Shown: positions 1-9,234 of the stretch, in pieces
Numbering within the stretch: position 1 is the stretch's first letter
Layout: the number at the start of each line of letters is the position of its first letter
DNA from: Microbacteriaceae bacterium UBA6152
Lineage (GTDB): Bacteria; Actinomycetota; Actinomycetes; Actinomycetales; Microbacteriaceae
Assembly: GCA_002423075.1 (NCBI GenBank)
Contig: DIUS01000080.1
Coordinates: 1-18,018 of the forward strand
Direction: 5' to 3'
DNA: 18,018 nucleotides
Position numbers and translations under genes: made by a program
The notes under the pieces: model-generated
Databases searched by the model: none
What the model saw: the letters and a program-made list of their open reading frames with translations, nothing else
What the model was told of the DNA's origin: nothing

Positions 1-1
1 C

Positions 2-244
2 GGGCTCTTCCAGCAGCGTCCTAGCGCAGGGTGGGGCACTGCGGCCGATCTGCAGATTCCGAGTCACGCGGCACGGCTGTTCTACGTGGGCCGCTCCGGG
101 TACACCCGCGGCCTGCTCGACATTCCCGGCTGGCAGAGCATGACCCTTACGCAAGCGGCGCAGGCTGTGCAGATCTCGGCCTACCCGAACCACTATGCCC
201 AGTGGGAGGCGAGCGCGTGGGCGTGGTACTACGAGTTGACCTGA
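2..244 (+). CDS. C-terminal fragment of a secreted or cell-wall-associated actinobacterial protein (partial)
   Basis: The frame is open from the window edge to a TGA at 242-244 and gives about 80 residues. It begins GLFQQRPSAGWG, continues through PGWQSM and AAQAVQISAYP, and ends in an aromatic-rich tail. The GLFQQRPS...GWG and AQAVQ(x)SA(F/Y)P..YA.WE pattern is one I associate with the C-terminal domain of exported actinobacterial proteins that carry peptidoglycan-related modules. That is recalled family resemblance, not a domain hit. The N-terminus, any signal peptide and any catalytic domain lie outside the window, so the function is not assigned. The gene ends about 60 bases before the kinase gene on the same strand. 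The -10 box at 292-297 suggests the kinase is transcribed separately. Overlapping frames in the same region lack these recognisable motifs. Confidence 0.6.
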   Translation, partial: GLFQQRPSAGWGTAADLQIPSHAARLFYVGRSGYTRGLLDIPGWQSMTLTQAAQAVQISAYPNHYAQWEASAWAWYYELT

Positions 245-291
245 GCCCGCGTCTCCGGGTGCGCCTCCGGCTCGCCGCCGGGCCGTCGACC

Positions 292-297
292 TAGACT
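292..297 (+). promoter_or_regulatory. -10 box TAGACT of a leaderless promoter for the PASTA kinase
   Basis: TAGACT matches the actinobacterial -10 consensus TANNNT. It ends 6 nt before the GTG start at 304, so the expected transcription start falls on or next to the start codon. No Shine-Dalgarno sequence fits between them. No clear -35 element is visible at 17 nt upstream. The same TAGACT-N6-GTG arrangement recurs before the phosphatidyltransferase gene. Confidence 0.6.
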
Positions 298-303
298 CGC
301 AAG

Positions 304-2232
<1,929 letters not shown>

Positions 2233-2238
2233 CCGTCA

Positions 2239-3609
2239 TCAGCTGCGGCCGAGCTCCTCCGCAACGAGGAAGGCCAGCTCGAGCGACTGCATGTGGTTGA
2301 GACGTGGATCGCACAACGACTCGTAGCGCGTCGCGAGCGTCTCCTCGTCGATGTGCTCCGAGCCGCCCAGGCACTCGGTGACGTCGTCGCCCGTGAGCTC
2401 GACGTGGATGCCACCCGGGTGCGTGCCCGCCGCTCGATGCGCCTCGAAGAAACCCTTCACCTCGTCGACGACGTCGTCGAAGCGGCGCGTCTTGTAGCCG
2501 GTCGGGGTCGTGAGGCCGTTGCCATGCATGGGGTCAGTGACCCACAAGGGGTTGGCGTCGAGAGTCTTGACGGCTTCGAGCAGCGGCGGAAGAGCATCCC
2601 GAATCGTGCCGGCGCCCATGCGCGTGATGAAGGTGAGGCGTCCCGGTTCGCGGTCGGGGTCGAGCACGTCGATGAGCTTCTCCATCATCTCGGGGGTCGT
2701 CGTCGGCCCGAGCTTGACGCCAATGGGGTTACGGATGCGCTTGAAGAAGTCGACGTGCGCTCCGTCGAGCTCGCGCGTGCGCTCGCCGATCCAGAGGAAG
2801 TGCGCCGAGGTGTTGTAGGGCGTGCCGGTGCGCGAGTCGATGCGCGTCATGGGGCGCTCGTACTCCATGAGCAGGCCCTCGTGGCTCGAGTAGAACTCGA
2901 CGCGCTTGAGCTCGTCGAAGTCGGCTCCCGCCGCCTCCATGAACTTCACGGCACGATCGATCTCTTTCGCGAGGCCCTCGTAGCGCTGATTGGCGGGGTT
3001 GGCGGCGAAGCCCTTGTTCCAGCTGTGCACCATGCGCAGGTCGGCAAAACCGCCCTGCGTGAACGCGCGAATCAGATTGAGCGTCGACGCGGCAGTGTGG
3101 TAGCCGCGCACAATGCGACGGGGGTCGGGCTCGCGCGACTCGGGCGTGAAGTCGTAGCCGTTAACGATGTCGCCTCGGTAGGCCGGCAGAGTGATATCGC
3201 CGCGAGTCTCGGTGTCGCTCGAGCGCGGCTTGGCGAACTGCCCGGCCATGCGTCCCATCTTGATCACGGGCATCGAGGCCCCGTACGTGAGCACGACCGC
3301 CATCTGCAGGATCGTCTTCACCCGGTTGCGAATCTGGTCGGCCGTCGCGCCAGCGAACGTCTCAGCGCAGTCGCCTCCCTGCAGCAGGAAGGCGTCGCCG
3401 CGGGCTGCCCGCGCGAGCCGGTCGCGCAGCATGTCGACCTCACCCGCGAAGACCAGCGGAGGCATAGTCGAGAGCTCGGCGGCCGCCGCGGCGGCCTCGG
3501 TCGCGTCGGGCCACGTCGGCTGCTGCTTGATGGGCAAGGTGCGCCAGTGATCGAGGCCCGCGATGACAGCGGGGTCGGCGTGCACAACAGTTTCGAAGGG
3601 GTCGACCAC
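2239..3609 (-). CDS. aroG: Class II 3-deoxy-D-arabino-heptulosonate 7-phosphate (DAHP) synthase
   Basis: The 456-residue enzyme condenses phosphoenolpyruvate with erythrose 4-phosphate, the first step of the shikimate pathway to aromatic amino acids. Class II (plant/mycobacterial type) motifs are all present: QGGDCAE with metal-ligand Cys81, GRMAGQFAKPR, YHTAASTLNLIRAF, SSHEGLLMEYE, SAHFLWIGERTREL, NPIGVKLGP, DPMHGNG and GGIHVELTGDDVTECLGG. The length and an N-terminal extension before the barrel match the M. tuberculosis enzyme, where such elements carry allosteric aromatic-amino-acid sites. Whether inhibition is conserved cannot be read here. The frame stays open far upstream, overlapping plsC. 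GTG 3609 is chosen because AAGGA lies 9-10 nt before it and because homologues start with this kind of short N-terminus. The TGA stop is only 6 bases from the stop of the convergent kinase, which leaves no room for a conventional terminator. Confidence 0.96.
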   Translation of the reverse strand: MVDPFETVVHADPAVIAGLDHWRTLPIKQQPTWPDATEAAAAAAELSTMPPLVFAGEVDMLRDRLARAARGDAFLLQGGDCAETFAGATADQIRNRVKTILQMAVVLTYGASMPVIKMGRMAGQFAKPRSSDTETRGDITLPAYRGDIVNGYDFTPESREPDPRRIVRGYHTAASTLNLIRAFTQGGFADLRMVHSWNKGFAANPANQRYEGLAKEIDRAVKFMEAAGADFDELKRVEFYSSHEGLLMEYERPMTRIDSRTGTPYNTSAHFLWIGERTRELDGAHVDFFKRIRNPIGVKLGPTTTPEMMEKLIDVLDPDREPGRLTFITRMGAGTIRDALPPLLEAVKTLDANPLWVTDPMHGNGLTTPTGYKTRRFDDVVDEVKGFFEAHRAAGTHPGGIHVELTGDDVTECLGGSEHIDEETLATRYESLCDPRLNHMQSLELAFLVAEELGRS

Positions 3610-3671
3610 TTCTTGACGTCCTTTATGGGCGGGGAGCGGGGATGTTCGGCGCGAGAGTGCCCCGACTTTCC

Positions 3672-3677
3672 AGCCTA
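3672..3677 (-). promoter_or_regulatory. Putative -10 box TAGGCT for aroG, overlapping the plsC stop codon
   Basis: On the minus strand TAGGCT fits TANNNT, and its first three bases are the TAG stop codon of the upstream plsC gene. It would give an aroG leader of about 55 nt carrying the AAGGA site. No convincing -35 is visible. The call rests on the match to the TAGGCT box upstream of plsC and on TANNNT boxes elsewhere in the window. Confidence 0.35.
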
Positions 3678-4364
3678 CCGGGCGTTCGCGGGGCGCTTGT
3701 CCTTCACCGTGGTGGCATAGACGTCGAGGTACTCTTGCCCGCTCAGGCGGCCGAGTTCGTGCATGATCTCGTCGGTGATCGACCGCAGCACGAAACGGTC
3801 GCCCTCGAGCCCCTGAAACCGGGTGAAGTCGAGGGGCTCGCCAAAGATGACACCGGGGCGCACGACCTTCGGAATCTTGGTGCCGATGGGCATGACCTTC
3901 TCGGTATCGATCATGGCCACCGGTACGACCGGGGCGCCCGACTCGAGAATCATGCGCGCGACTCCGGTACGACCGCGGTACATCACTCCGTCGGGGCTGC
4001 GCGTGCCCTCCGGGTAGATGCCGAGAGCGTAGCCTTCGGCGAGCACGCGCAGACCGGTGTTGAGCGACGCCTCGCTGGCCTTCCCGCCCGACCGGTCGAT
4101 CGGCAGCTGCCCGCTCGCCTCGAAGAATATCTTGATGAGCCAACCCTTGATGCCGCGCCCCGTGAAATAGTCGCTCTTCGCGAGAAAGACGACCCGCCGA
4201 TCGAGCACGAGCGGAAGAAAGACAGAGTCGGTGAACGACAAGTGATTGCTTGCGAGAATGACCGCGCCCGTGCGCGGCACGTTCTCGATACCGCGCACCC
4301 ACGGCCGGAAGGCCGTGAGCAGAATCGGACCGATCACGAGGTTCTTCATCAGCCAGTAGAACAT
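3675..4364 (-). CDS. plsC: 1-acyl-sn-glycerol-3-phosphate acyltransferase (PlsC/LPLAT family)
   Basis: The 229-residue protein has the acyltransferase signature NHLSFTD (His41 and Asp46 of the HX4D motif) and the substrate-binding block YPEGTRSPDG (Glu119-Gly120-Thr121). A third conserved block around VVPVAM follows. The N-terminal FYWLMKNLVIGPILLTAF is hydrophobic and probably attaches the protein to the membrane. The family acylates lysophosphatidic acid to phosphatidic acid in phospholipid synthesis. A different lysolipid or glycolipid acceptor is possible. ATG 4364 is chosen because AGGAG lies 6 nt upstream in GAGAGGAGCGGCG. The open frame extends to 4496, but that would overlap the end of the glucokinase gene. 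The position between aroG and a ROK kinase on the same strand resembles other actinobacteria, for example Rv2182c near aroG in M. tuberculosis. Confidence 0.9.
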   Translation of the reverse strand: MFYWLMKNLVIGPILLTAFRPWVRGIENVPRTGAVILASNHLSFTDSVFLPLVLDRRVVFLAKSDYFTGRGIKGWLIKIFFEASGQLPIDRSGGKASEASLNTGLRVLAEGYALGIYPEGTRSPDGVMYRGRTGVARMILESGAPVVPVAMIDTEKVMPIGTKIPKVVRPGVIFGEPLDFTRFQGLEGDRFVLRSITDEIMHELGRLSGQEYLDVYATTVKDKRPANAR

Positions 4365-4392
4365 CGCCGCTCCTCTCTCGGGGCCGGGGTTC

Positions 4393-4398
4393 AGCCTA
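4393..4398 (-). promoter_or_regulatory. Putative -10 box TAGGCT for plsC
   Basis: TAGGCT on the minus strand lies 28 nt before the plsC ATG. It lies within the 73-base gap after the glucokinase stop. A start point about 7 nt downstream would give a leader of about 20 nt containing GAGAGGAG. There is no clear -35. The box suggests plsC can be transcribed independently of the glucokinase gene. Confidence 0.4.
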
Positions 4399-4437
4399 GT
4401 CGTGGTCGCGCTGCCGGGCGAGAAGGCCAGAAACCGG

Positions 4438-5388
4438 TCAGGATGCGCTCGCGGCGTGGATGCGCGCCAGATCGGCCGCGCCGACGACGCCCGCATCGTT
4501 CACCAACTCGGCCACCGCGAAGCGCGGCTCGGGGTGGTACCCGCGCGCCGGCAGATGAGCGAGGTACGACTCGCGCACAGGGTCGAGCAGCAGGTCGCCG
4601 GCGACCGAGACTCCCCCTCCGAAGACGAAGAGCTCAGGGTCGAGCACTGCGCTCAGACTCGCGCACGCCTGGCCGAGCCAGGTACCGAGCTGGCGCAGAG
4701 CGTGGCGGGCACCTGGGTCGCCGTCGACCAGCAGGCGCGCGACAATGTCGCCGGTGAGCCCGCCGGCGCGCTCTCGCTCGGCCGCGAGATGCAGCCCGAT
4801 TCCCCCGGCGTCGGCGATCTCGTTGGCCATGCGCAAGAGCGCTCGACCCGAGCCGTACTGCTCAATGCAGCCGCGCGCGCCGCACCCGCACGGCAGACCG
4901 TCGGGCACGACGCGCAGATGACCCAATTCGCCTGCCGTGCCGAACCCGCCGCGCATGAGGCGGTCGGCCGTGACGATGGCGCCGCCGACGCCCGTGCCGA
5001 TGGTGAGCATCGTCATGTCGTGCACGTCACGGGCGGCCCCGAACTGGAACTCGGCCCATCCCGCGGCATTCGCGTCGTTGTCGATCGTGACATCGAGATC
5101 GAGGCGTTCGCGCAGTCGTTCTCTGAACGGCTCATGTCGCCACGCGATGTTCGGCGCGTAGTAGACCGTCGACTGCGCAGCGTCGATGAAGCCGGCCGCA
5201 GCGACTCCCGCGGCGATGACGTCGTGGCCGTCGCGCAGTCGCTCGATCATCGAGACGACAACGTCAGTGATTGCAGCCGGGTCGCCCGCGGGGGTCGGTT
5301 CGCGCAGGTCGGCGACGATCTCGCCCGAGTCGTTCACGAGTGCGCCGGCGATCTTGGTTCCGCCGATATCGATTCCGATGGAGTGCAC
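4438..5388 (-). CDS. glk: ROK-family glucokinase
   Basis: The 316-residue sugar kinase begins with the phosphate-binding motif IGIDIGGTKIAG. It then shows GVAAAGFID, DNDANAAGWAE (catalytic Asp of the DND motif), the phosphate-2 motif TIGTGVGGAIV, and ELGHLRVV followed by the ROK zinc-binding cluster CGCGARGCIEQYGSG. There is no N-terminal winged helix, so this is an enzyme, not a NagC/XylR-type repressor. The predicted reaction is ATP-dependent phosphorylation of glucose to glucose 6-phosphate in the cytoplasm. Specificity for mannose or another hexose cannot be excluded. GTG 5388 is chosen because the ROK domain starts immediately after it and because TAGACT ends 8 nt upstream. The frame stays open much further upstream into the divergent fadD gene, but that extension is not homologous to the family. 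Confidence 0.93.
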   Translation of the reverse strand: MHSIGIDIGGTKIAGALVNDSGEIVADLREPTPAGDPAAITDVVVSMIERLRDGHDVIAAGVAAAGFIDAAQSTVYYAPNIAWRHEPFRERLRERLDLDVTIDNDANAAGWAEFQFGAARDVHDMTMLTIGTGVGGAIVTADRLMRGGFGTAGELGHLRVVPDGLPCGCGARGCIEQYGSGRALLRMANEIADAGGIGLHLAAERERAGGLTGDIVARLLVDGDPGARHALRQLGTWLGQACASLSAVLDPELFVFGGGVSVAGDLLLDPVRESYLAHLPARGYHPEPRFAVAELVNDAGVVGAADLARIHAASAS

Positions 5389-5396
5389 GAGCGTCG

Positions 5397-5402
5397 AGTC
5401 TA
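5397..5402 (-). promoter_or_regulatory. -10 box TAGACT of a leaderless promoter for the glucokinase
   Basis: The minus-strand TAGACT is 8 nt from GTG 5388. No purine-rich ribosome binding site precedes that GTG, so the transcript probably begins at or beside the start codon. Confidence 0.55.
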
Positions 5403-5441
5403 GTAATGGCAGTGCACCTGCGGACACTAAGGTAACCGCAC

Positions 5442-5447
5442 TAGAGT
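5442..5447 (+). promoter_or_regulatory. Putative -10 box TAGAGT for fadD
   Basis: TAGAGT (TANNNT) lies 41 nt before the fadD GTG in the 100-base divergent region shared with the glucokinase gene. It would give a leader of roughly 35 nt that carries the strong Shine-Dalgarno at 5477-5483. The two opposing -10 boxes are about 40 bases apart. Confidence 0.45.
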
Positions 5448-5476
5448 GTCGGCATCCATCTGCAGCATTCGGTACC

Positions 5477-5483
5477 AAAGGAG
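5477..5483 (+). promoter_or_regulatory. Shine-Dalgarno AAAGGAG that fixes the fadD start
   Basis: AAAGGAG ends 5 nt before GTG 5489 and decides this start over the much longer open frame that runs back to 5186 across the glucokinase gene. Confidence 0.8.
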
Positions 5484-5488
5484 ATGCC

Positions 5489-7312
5489 GTGAAAGAATTC
5501 TTCGTCCCCGCGGTCGTCACGCCCGACCCCGACGCGAACGCCAGCGACCTGCTCGTTGACCGGGTTCGTCTGACGCCCAACGATGCACTCTTCTCGCTTC
5601 CGACGTCGGACGGCGGGTGGTCCGACCTCACGGCTGCCGAGTTCCACCGCCAGGTGAAGGCTCTCGCCAAGGGGCTCATCGCCGCGGGCGTCGAATCCGG
5701 CGACAAGATCGGCTTCATGTGCAAGACACGCTACGAGTGGACCCTCGTCGATTTCGCGACCTGGTTCGCTGGGGCCGTGCTCGTGCCGATCTACGAGACG
5801 AGCTCGCCGAGCCAGGTGCAGTACATCCTCGATGACTCCGAAGCGCAACACATGATCGTCGAGACCGCCGATCACTTCGCACGCTTCGACGAGGTCGCTA
5901 GCGACCTTCCGAACATCGGGCATGTGTGGCAGATGCACGTGGGTGACCTTGAGAAGCTCGCCTCGACTGGTGAGGGCGTCAGTGATGACGACCTCGAGTC
6001 GCGTCGCACTCGGGCCAAGGGCAGCGACCTCGCGACCCTCATCTACACCTCTGGCTCGACCGGCGCGCCCAAGGGTTGCATATTGACCCACTCGAATTTC
6101 GTCGAACTGAGCCGCAACACTGCCGTCGCGATGAAGCAAGTGGTCGCCCCCGGTGCTTCGATGCTGCTGTTCATCACTATCGCTCACGTGTTCGCTCGGT
6201 TCATCTCGGTTCTTTGCGTGCACGCCGGCGTCAAGGTGGGTCACGAGGCCGATACGAAGCAGTTGCTGCCAGCGCTGGGGTCGTTCAAACCGAGCTTCCT
6301 GCTTGTGGTTCCGCGCGTCTTCGAGAAGGTCTACAACTCGGCCGAGCAGAAGGCCGAAGCAGGCGGCAGGGGCAAGATCTTCCGCACCGCGGCCGAGGTC
6401 GCGATCGCGTACTCGAAAGCTCTCGATACGGGCTCGGTGCCGCTCGGGCTGAGGCTTCGCTTCGCCCTCTTCGATCGGCTCGTCTTCAGCAAACTCAAGA
6501 GTGCAATGGGGGGGCGCGTGCAGTACGCAGTGTCGGGGTCCGCTCCCCTGAGCCTGCCGCTCGCTCACTTCTTCCGCAGCCTCAACATCCGCATTCTCGA
6601 GGGCTACGGTCTCACCGAGACCACCGCCCCTGCAACAGTGAATCTTGTCGACAAGTTCAAGATCGGAACAACCGGCCCCGCCCTTCCGGGTGTGGGCATC
6701 AAGGTGGCCGACGACGGCGAGATCTTCGTCAAAGGGGTTAACGTGTTCGCCGGCTACTGGAAGAAGCCCGAGGCGACCGCCGAGGTCATGGAGGGCGACT
6801 GGTTCCGCACCGGCGACATCGGGGTGCTCGACGACGATGGCTACCTCACCATCACGGGCCGCAAGAAAGAGATCATCGTCACGGCCGGTGGCAAGAACGT
6901 CGCTCCGGCCGGCCTCGAAGACCCCATCCGCTCGAACCCGCTCGTCAGTCAGGTCGTCGTCGTCGGTGACCAGAAGCCTTTCATCGCGGCGCTCGTCACG
7001 CTCGACAGCGAGATGTTGCCCGTCTGGTTGAACAACCACGAACTCGACGCACAGATGTCGCTGACTGAGGCGGCGACGCACCCCGCGGTGATCGCCGAGG
7101 TGCAACGGGCCATCGACGCAGCCAATGCACAGGTGTCACGGGCCGAGTCGATCCGCAAGTTCACCATCCTGGCCACCGAGTTCACCGAGTCGAGCGGTCA
7201 CCTGACCCCCAAGATGAGCATCAAGCGTCACGTCATCACGGCCGACTTCGCCGACGTGATCGAAGGCATGTATTCCGGTGCACCCGAGACGCAGGGAATC
7301 TCTCTGCAATAG
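5489..7312 (+). CDS. fadD: Long-chain fatty acid-CoA ligase (AMP-dependent synthetase, FadD15-like)
   Basis: The 607-residue adenylate-forming enzyme activates a fatty acid to acyl-AMP and then to acyl-CoA. Family motifs in order are IYTSGSTGAPKG (about 184-196, ATP phosphate loop), GYGLTETTA (about 372-380, adenine binding), WFRTGDIGVLDDDGYL (about 440) and GRKKEIIVTAGGKNVAP (about 458-472, hinge and C-terminal domain). These fit the long-chain ACSL/FadD15 subgroup, whose usual length is about 600 residues. There is no signal peptide, so it is cytosolic or peripheral. Chain-length preference cannot be read from sequence. M. tuberculosis fadD15 also lies near aroG and plsC, so the context supports a role in lipid metabolism. 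GTG 5489 has AAAGGAG 5 nt upstream. The gene ends in TAG 7310-7312 at a strong inverted repeat shared with def. Confidence 0.94.
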   Translation: MKEFFVPAVVTPDPDANASDLLVDRVRLTPNDALFSLPTSDGGWSDLTAAEFHRQVKALAKGLIAAGVESGDKIGFMCKTRYEWTLVDFATWFAGAVLVPIYETSSPSQVQYILDDSEAQHMIVETADHFARFDEVASDLPNIGHVWQMHVGDLEKLASTGEGVSDDDLESRRTRAKGSDLATLIYTSGSTGAPKGCILTHSNFVELSRNTAVAMKQVVAPGASMLLFITIAHVFARFISVLCVHAGVKVGHEADTKQLLPALGSFKPSFLLVVPRVFEKVYNSAEQKAEAGGRGKIFRTAAEVAIAYSKALDTGSVPLGLRLRFALFDRLVFSKLKSAMGGRVQYAVSGSAPLSLPLAHFFRSLNIRILEGYGLTETTAPATVNLVDKFKIGTTGPALPGVGIKVADDGEIFVKGVNVFAGYWKKPEATAEVMEGDWFRTGDIGVLDDDGYLTITGRKKEIIVTAGGKNVAPAGLEDPIRSNPLVSQVVVVGDQKPFIAALVTLDSEMLPVWLNNHELDAQMSLTEAATHPAVIAEVQRAIDAANAQVSRAESIRKFTILATEFTESSGHLTPKMSIKRHVITADFADVIEGMYSGAPETQGISLQ

Positions 7313-7354
7313 CGCGAACGGTTCGCGCGCTCCGAGGTCAGGGGCGCGCGAACC
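7312..7354. terminator. Candidate bidirectional hairpin between convergent fadD and def, with two competing stems
   Basis: GGTTCGCGCGC (7320-7330) pairs perfectly with GCGCGCGAACC (7344-7354), an 11-bp stem with a 13-nt loop. A second, shorter palindrome pairs GCGCGAAC (7312-7319) with GTTCGCGC (7321-7328) around one base. The two stems share the middle arm and exclude each other. The region holds the end of fadD and the last codons of def. No T tract follows on either strand, so factor-independent termination is only a possibility. The hairpin could instead stabilise 3' ends. Confidence 0.5.
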
Positions 7355-7838
7355 ACTCTGCCCGCCGCACAGCACGCATCGCCTCGCGCTTCACCTCAGG
7401 CTCGAGGCCCTCGAGATAGAGCGCGCCGTCAAGGTGGTCGCACTCGTGCTGCAGTGCTTGCGCCATGAGTCCGTCGCCGCTGAGCTCGACGGGCTGCTGC
7501 TCGAGGTCGACGCCCGTGACACGGGCCCACGGGTACCGCAATCGAGCGAAGCCGAAGCCCGGCACCGAGAGGCAGCCTTCGTCGACCGGTTCGCGCTCAC
7601 CCCGCACCTCGACGAGCGTCGGGTTGATCACGTATCCGATCACCCCGTCGATGTTGTAGCTGAAGGCCCGCAGCGAGACGCCGATCTGAGGCGCCGCGAC
7701 ACCCGCCCGGCCCGGCTCGGCGACCGTGTCGAGCAGGTCGGTCACGAGCGCCGCGAGCGACGAGTCGAAACGCGTGATCTCATCAGCCAGACTGCGCAGC
7801 ACGGGGTCGCCGAAGAGGCGAATCGGACGAACGGCCAT
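7338..7838 (-). CDS. def: Peptide deformylase
   Basis: The 166-residue protein has the three deformylase motifs. Motif 1 is GRAGVAAPQIG (43-53). Motif 2 is EGCLSVPG with metal ligand Cys89. Motif 3 is QHECDHLDG with His131, catalytic Glu132 and His135. It removes the N-formyl group from nascent proteins using a bound metal, usually Fe2+. The short length and absence of a C-terminal extension differ from M. tuberculosis Def. Motif 1 has Arg where many members have Gly, which I do not consider inactivating. ATG 7838 follows the stop of the ATPase gene by 4 bases with no strong ribosome binding site, so translation is probably coupled to it. It may be the main or a secondary deformylase, since actinobacteria often carry two. 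Confidence 0.95.
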   Translation of the reverse strand: MAVRPIRLFGDPVLRSLADEITRFDSSLAALVTDLLDTVAEPGRAGVAAPQIGVSLRAFSYNIDGVIGYVINPTLVEVRGEREPVDEGCLSVPGFGFARLRYPWARVTGVDLEQQPVELSGDGLMAQALQHECDHLDGALYLEGLEPEVKREAMRAVRRAEWFARP

Positions 7839-7842
7839 ACCC

Positions 7843-9177
7843 CTAGACGTCCCGGCGCACGGGCATGCTCTCGGCGACGAGCGCTGCCAACTCCCGCGCC
7901 GACTGCCGGGTCAGCGGTCGCAGTTCGTCCCACGAGATGACCGAGCCGGCGGCAAGATGCTCGTCGTAGGGAATGCGCACGACCTCATGCACGCGCGAGC
8001 TGAAGTGGGCTTCGATCTCTTCGAGTTTCACGAGGTTCGTGCCCTGAGTCGCCGTGTTGATCGCGACGACCGCTTGGCGCACCAGCTCGCCGTACCCGTT
8101 CGCCTCGAGCCAGGTTAACGTCTCTGACGCAAGCCGCGCCTCGTCAACGCTGCCCCCCGAGACGATGACGATCGCGTCAGCACGCTGCAGCGTCGCCCGC
8201 ATGACCGAGTGCACGATGCCCGTACCGCAGTCGGTCAGCACGATCGAGTAGTACCGTGCGGCCAGGTCTGCCACCACGTTGTAGTCGTTCTCGTCGAACG
8301 CTTCGGAAAGCATCGGGTCGCTGTCAGAGGCGAGAATGTCGAGCCTCGTCGCATCACGCGAGATGAGCGTCGTGAAATCGGTGAAGCCCTGGATGCTCGC
8401 CGCTCGGTTCACGACGTCGCGCACGGTCGCGCGAGTCTGGCGGGCGACCCGCTCAGAGAGGGTGCCGCGATCGGGGTTGGCATCGATGGCGATCACGCGG
8501 TCATCCCGTACCGAGGCGAGAGCCATGCCCATGAGGGTCGTGATGGTGGTCTTGCCCACTCCCCCCTTACGGGTCAGCACTGGCACGAAGCGGGCGCCGC
8601 CTTCGAAGGGCGTCGAGATGCGAGCGTCGAGCTCTTTGCGTGCACGCACCCGAGGTGAGTCGCCCAGGTTCACGAGGTGGAAAGTTACCGCGTAGACGAA
8701 CGCTGGCCACCATCCCTCCGGCGCAGAGTGCGAGCGCCGACGCGGTTCGATGAGGCGATCGGCGGTGAGCATCGCGGCTGACTCGGGGCCTTGGCGCGCA
8801 CCGTCGAGCACATCACGGCGCGTGTAGACGCCTTCGGCGCGCGGTAGCGGGGGAACCTCGACCGCGGCCGCACCATCGTCATCGGCCTCGACCGCGGTCG
8901 TGGCGATGGTGTGCAGGTCGTCACCTGCGAACTCGATCACCGTGGTCGACGCCTCGATGGTCGTGACGATCGACGGGTCGACCCCCGACTCAATCAGCGC
9001 GACCGCCTTCTCGTCATCGGGCTGCTCGTGTACGCGAGCCGGCAACTCGACCTCGATGGTGAGGTTCGCGGGAATCGCCGAGGCAAACTGGGCATCAGCA
9101 ATCGGCTCAAGACCCTCGTCGACCGACGTCGACGTGGACGTCTCGTCTGTCGACGGCTTGCCACGTTTCACAGCCAC
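7843..9177 (-). CDS. EspI/MinD-like P-loop ATPase with a long acidic N-terminal tail
   Basis: The product has 444 residues from GTG 9177. Residues 1 to about 150 are low-complexity, Ser/Thr- and acid-rich and probably disordered. A linker with the WWPAFVYAVTFHLVNLG segment and a charged helix follows. A deviant-Walker ATPase domain then starts with TRKGGVGKTT (KGGVGKTT 204-211), followed by AIDANPDRGTLSERV and VLTDCGTGIVHS. The linker-plus-ATPase pattern (NLG...(R/E)-rich, ..I..P..G...V.V...KGGVGKTT, AIDANPD.GTL) resembles EspI and related ATPases of type VII (ESX) secretion loci. No ESX gene is present here, so the function is open. Positioning or secretion-coupled roles are possible. GTG 9177 has AGGGAG 8 nt upstream. 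GTG 9186 is in frame, but the same AGGGAG overlaps it. The gene is tightly linked to def. Confidence 0.82.
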   Translation of the reverse strand: MAVKRGKPSTDETSTSTSVDEGLEPIADAQFASAIPANLTIEVELPARVHEQPDDEKAVALIESGVDPSIVTTIEASTTVIEFAGDDLHTIATTAVEADDDGAAAVEVPPLPRAEGVYTRRDVLDGARQGPESAAMLTADRLIEPRRRSHSAPEGWWPAFVYAVTFHLVNLGDSPRVRARKELDARISTPFEGGARFVPVLTRKGGVGKTTITTLMGMALASVRDDRVIAIDANPDRGTLSERVARQTRATVRDVVNRAASIQGFTDFTTLISRDATRLDILASDSDPMLSEAFDENDYNVVADLAARYYSIVLTDCGTGIVHSVMRATLQRADAIVIVSGGSVDEARLASETLTWLEANGYGELVRQAVVAINTATQGTNLVKLEEIEAHFSSRVHEVVRIPYDEHLAAGSVISWDELRPLTRQSARELAALVAESMPVRRDV

Positions 9178-9209
9178 GGTAGACACTCCCTGAGATCAGA
9201 CGACTGCTC

Positions 9210-9215
9210 AGTCTA
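9210..9215 (-). promoter_or_regulatory. Putative -10 box TAGACT for the EspI/MinD-like ATPase-def operon
   Basis: The minus-strand TAGACT lies in the 57-base gap after the pyc stop, 32 nt before GTG 9177. Unlike the leaderless cases, it leaves room for a leader of about 25 nt that includes AGGGAG. It suggests the ATPase and def are transcribed as their own unit. Confidence 0.5.
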
Positions 9216-9234
9216 GCCGCACCCGGTGCGTCAC

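Noticed and set aside
245..291. GC-rich stretch with short complementary runs after the first gene, considered as a terminator.
   Set aside because: The possible stems are only 3-5 bases in a region that is nearly all G and C, with no T tract. Chance pairing is sufficient explanation.
31..294. Plus-strand open frame of 87 codons at the left edge.
   Set aside because: The frame beginning at base 2 shows conserved protein motifs. This one overlaps it, is Arg-rich and runs into the kinase promoter.
2293..3720. Plus-strand open frame of 475 codons antisense to aroG.
   Set aside because: aroG is certain from its motifs. The antisense frame has shadow-type composition and no domain.
3610..4302. 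In-frame open extension of aroG by 231 codons, overlapping plsC on the same strand.
   Set aside because: It would bury the full plsC gene in another frame. It encodes Arg/His/Gly-rich sequence unlike DAHP synthases. GTG 3609 has a good ribosome binding site and gives the usual family length.
4402..5403. Long plus-strand open frame (333 codons) antisense to the glucokinase.
   Set aside because: It mirrors the glucokinase codons in a high-GC genome, has low-complexity composition and no family motif.
5441..7105. Minus-strand open frame of 554 codons antisense to fadD.
   Set aside because: FadD has every expected motif and a strong Shine-Dalgarno. The antisense frame is rich in Asp, Glu, Arg and His and matches nothing I recognise.
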